Shown here: positions 30,943-32,915 of the stretch, piece after piece
Numbering within the stretch: the stretch's first letter is position 1
Layout of the letters: each line of letters begins with the position of its first letter
DNA from: Betaproteobacteria bacterium
GTDB taxonomy: Bacteria > Pseudomonadota > Gammaproteobacteria > Burkholderiales > SG8-39
NCBI GenBank assembly: GCA_029883975.1
Contig: JAOUIL010000032.1
Span: 1-32,915 of the forward strand
DNA length: 32,915 nt
Direction: 5' to 3'
The notes under the pieces: generated by a model
Seen by the model: only the letters and a program-made list of their open reading frames with translations
Database searches by the model: none
Told to the model about the DNA's origin: nothing
Program-made: the position numbers and the translations under genes

Positions 30943-31160
30943 GAGCGAAAGGGCGCAATTGTACGACGGGAGGCCAGTACAAACGTCATGTCGGCGTTAG
31001 TGCTGTACGGCAGGCGGCGCCGCGATCTGCAAGCGCGCGTGATGCAGTCCACGACCTGCGCACGAATTCTGTGCAGGAGCGATGGCGCCGAATGCGCGAA
31101 TGTCTGAGAATGCGACTTGGGGGTCCGGGGCCGCATGTGCCTCGGGCAGCAGCGTGTGGG
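30943..31160. promoter_or_regulatory. Divergent intergenic region with TTGTAC-N12-GTACAA inverted repeat
   Basis: A gap of about 218 bp separates the HlyD-like gene and the giant surface-protein gene. At 30959-30982 there is a perfect 6-bp inverted repeat TTGTAC/GTACAA with a 12-base spacer (gacgggaggcca), suited to a dimeric regulator on one face of the helix. A related GTAC word lies at 31003-31007. No RNA gene or other ORF was recognised in the rest of the gap. Control of either gene by this site is an inference. Confidence 0.4.
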
Positions 31161-32915
31161 ATGGGGAGAAGAAGCACCTTGGAGATACCCGGCCTCGCGA
31201 GCATTTTCTTCGGCCCACTGGCCAGGCTCCTTCGCCTGCGCCGCGAGCAGCGCAAGCCGCACCACACGAGGCGGGCGCGCCCCGCCATCCAGTTCCAGCC
31301 GCTCGAGCCCCGCGTCCTGCTGTCCGCCGACTTGATCGGCACGGTGCAATGGGATCCCGGCGCGGCGGCGCTCTTTCCGGACGCGGACGCCGAGGCGGCC
31401 GTTCTGGTGCAGAACATCGGCGACCGGTCGGCGAAGTCCGTGAAGGTGAGCGTCTACGCGTCGGCGGACGAAGTCCTCGACGCATCCGACGTCCTGCTCG
31501 GCACCGACCACACGCGCGGCAAGCTGCGACCCGGCGCAGCACAGGAGGTGCGCGTCGATCTGGACTTCGACGAGGATCTGCGGCCCGGCGAGTACCAGCT
31601 CCTCGCGCTGGTGGATTCCCGCGACAAGGTCCGCGAGAGCGACGAGTCGAACAACCTCGCGCTGGGGCCGGTATTCGACTTCGGCTGGATATTCGGCGAT
31701 CTGCCTGGGTGCGAAGGCAGCGACACGCTCACCTTCCGCGACGCCGACGGCACCAAGGTGACGCTGCGGCTGGACGGGCCGGGCGTCGGCGAGCTCACCT
31801 GGGACGGCAGCGGCTGGGACCTGCAGCTGACCGGGACCGACGGGCGCTCGGAGCTCTCCATCCTGACGAACCGCGGCGGCGACGGGCGCTTCGCGATCGA
31901 CGATATCCACGTCGCCGGTTCCCTGGACGCGCTGTTCGCGCCGAAGACAGACCTCACCGGCATTCTCGCGATCGACGGTCGGCTCGACAGGGGGCTGGTG
32001 ATCGGCAGCGCGACCGACGCGATCATCGCGGTGCCGTCGATCGGCGCGTCGAAGGACCACTGGCATGACCGCTGGAGCGGCCATGATCGCGGTCACGGCA
32101 GGCACGATCGTCATGGGGACCGCGATTCCGGCGTGACGGGCATCGCGGTACTGGGCAACCTGGAGAACTCGCAGATTCTCGTCGGCGCCAACCTCGGCGC
32201 CGACGGGCAGCCCGGCGGCGAAGGCGACGACGCCGACCAGTTCGGCTCGGGCAGGCTCGGCAACCTCCTGATCGCGGGTTCGATGCTCTCGTCCGCTGTG
32301 CGGGTCGGCCAGGACCCGGTGGACGGTATCTTCGACAACGGCGACGACGTCCTCGAGTACGGCAGCATCCGCTCGATCACGATCGTGGGCGAGATGAGCG
32401 ACGACAGCCGTGTCGTTGCCGCTGGCCTGCCGCGTTACGCCTTCGTCGACCGGCACTTCGTGAAGACCGCCGTCGACCCCCGCTTCATCGATGAATTGGG
32501 GGACGAGGTCGCGCCGGGCGTGACGATCGACCAGGCGGCGGGGCAGGCCGATCCGACGAACGAGAGCCCGATCGAGTTCACGGTGCTGTTCAGCGAGGAG
32601 GTGTTTGGCTTCGGGGCGGAGGACATCGACTTCAGTGGCTCTACCGTGGGTGGCGAGCTGGTGGCGAGCGTCATGGGCAGCGGTGCGAGCTACACGGTGT
32701 CGGTCAGCGGCATGACCTCGAGCGGCCTGGTGGTCGCCTCGATCGGTGCGGGCGCTGCGGCCGATGCGGCCGGCAATCTCTCGGAAGCTTCCACGAGCTC
32801 AGACAACACGGTGACGCTCAGCGTGGGCGCGGACAACGATGCGCCGGTGGCTGGGGACGATGCGTTCTCGACCGCCGAGGACGTGGCGCGCCTGATCACG
32901 GCGGCGGAGCTGCTG
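31161..32915 (+). CDS. Giant LEPR-XLL surface protein, N-terminal part (CARDB, Ig-like, cadherin-like; runs off the edge)
   Basis: An open frame of 585 codons without stop to the window end, so the 3' end is missing. The N-terminus is an Arg-rich, partly hydrophobic targeting region (GLASIFFGPLARLLRLRREQ) followed by the hallmark FQPLEPRVLLSAD of LEPR-XLL proteins (about residues 45-57), which are usually thousands of residues long and exported by a type I-like route. Then come a CARDB-like domain (about 67-175, AAVLVQNIGDRSAKSVKVSV ... LALVDSRDKVRESDESNN), beta-rich segments, a His/Asp-rich insert near residues 299-325, a bacterial Ig-like domain (VTIDQAAGQADPTNESPIEF) and the start of a cadherin-like repeat (NDAPVAGDDAFSTAEDV). 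ATG 31161 is a choice among several in-frame starts (31092, 31110, TTG 31179). Probably an adhesin or biofilm matrix protein. Confidence 0.85.
   Translation, partial: MGRRSTLEIPGLASIFFGPLARLLRLRREQRKPHHTRRARPAIQFQPLEPRVLLSADLIGTVQWDPGAAALFPDADAEAAVLVQNIGDRSAKSVKVSVYASADEVLDASDVLLGTDHTRGKLRPGAAQEVRVDLDFDEDLRPGEYQLLALVDSRDKVRESDESNNLALGPVFDFGWIFGDLPGCEGSDTLTFRDADGTKVTLRLDGPGVGELTWDGSGWDLQLTGTDGRSELSILTNRGGDGRFAIDDIHVAGSLDALFAPKTDLTGILAIDGRLDRGLVIGSATDAIIAVPSIGASKDHWHDRWSGHDRGHGRHDRHGDRDSGVTGIAVLGNLENSQILVGANLGADGQPGGEGDDADQFGSGRLGNLLIAGSMLSSAVRVGQDPVDGIFDNGDDVLEYGSIRSITIVGEMSDDSRVVAAGLPRYAFVDRHFVKTAVDPRFIDELGDEVAPGVTIDQAAGQADPTNESPIEFTVLFSEEVFGFGAEDIDFSGSTVGGELVASVMGSGASYTVSVSGMTSSGLVVASIGAGAAADAAGNLSEASTSSDNTVTLSVGADNDAPVAGDDAFSTAEDVARLITAAELL

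Noticed and set aside
31082-32068. Plus-strand 328-codon frame over the surface-protein gene
   Set aside because: It is Arg/Gly/Ala-rich without motifs; the frame one step over carries LEPR-XLL, CARDB-like and Ig-like features and stays open to the window end.

Overview
The window is very GC-rich chromosomal DNA with tightly packed genes, many joined by 4-bp (ATGA/GTGA) or TGATG stop/start overlaps. A Bug-type periplasmic receptor, a BKACE (DUF849) enzyme, a tandem DUF1127 pair, a DUF2917 protein, an RND/OMF efflux pair and a LEPR-XLL giant surface protein together suggest a betaproteobacterium, probably an environmental member of the Burkholderiales or a relative. No rRNA, tRNA, CRISPR array, phage or transposase gene was found.

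Layout. 1-1842: the end of an RND efflux pump gene and its outer-membrane channel. 1901-2795 (minus): a GNAT acetyltransferase and two DUF1127 proteins. 2897-9344 (plus): an OmpR-type response regulator, a 1297-residue cytosolic hybrid histidine kinase with six PAS domains (the last five in an exact 369-bp register), a DUF2917 protein and a TTC38-like TPR protein. 9407-10948 (minus): an acyl-CoA synthetase, divergent from a run of four overlapping or near-overlapping genes (10980-13223: ABM-domain protein, beta-rich unknown, acyl-CoA thioesterase, secreted ankyrin protein). 13228-16587 (minus): enolase-superfamily enzyme, amidase and VOC protein, divergent from a TPP enzyme and a TfoX-N-like protein (16607-18655). 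18656-19262: a region of lower GC holding one small ORF exactly bounded by an 11-bp inverted repeat that looks like an integron cassette. 19263-23676: PhyH-type dioxygenase, an archaeal-type COG2521 methyltransferase, an OsmC protein, a flavin monooxygenase and a convergent overlapping SDR.

23730-27694 (minus) is a catabolic operon: SDR, BKACE, Bug receptor, PDC-hydrolase-like amidohydrolase and a retropepsin-like protease. It diverges from a cobalt-type nitrile hydratase-like operon (27752-30139: beta subunit in two pieces, alpha subunit, old yellow enzyme). A 21-bp operator-like palindrome lies in the 57-bp gap between them, so the two operons may respond to the same signal. The window ends with a HlyD-like adaptor (minus) and the first 585 codons of a giant LEPR-XLL/CARDB/Ig-like surface protein that continues beyond the edge.

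The most unusual signal is a family of three GGGGAC-type palindromes (REP-like; 1841-1902, 9344-9408, about 28054-28124). Two sit between convergent genes and touch or contain both stop codons. The third lies at the domain junction of the nitrile hydratase beta subunit, where it encodes the end of one half-protein and the start of the other. No REP-associated transposase is present in the window.
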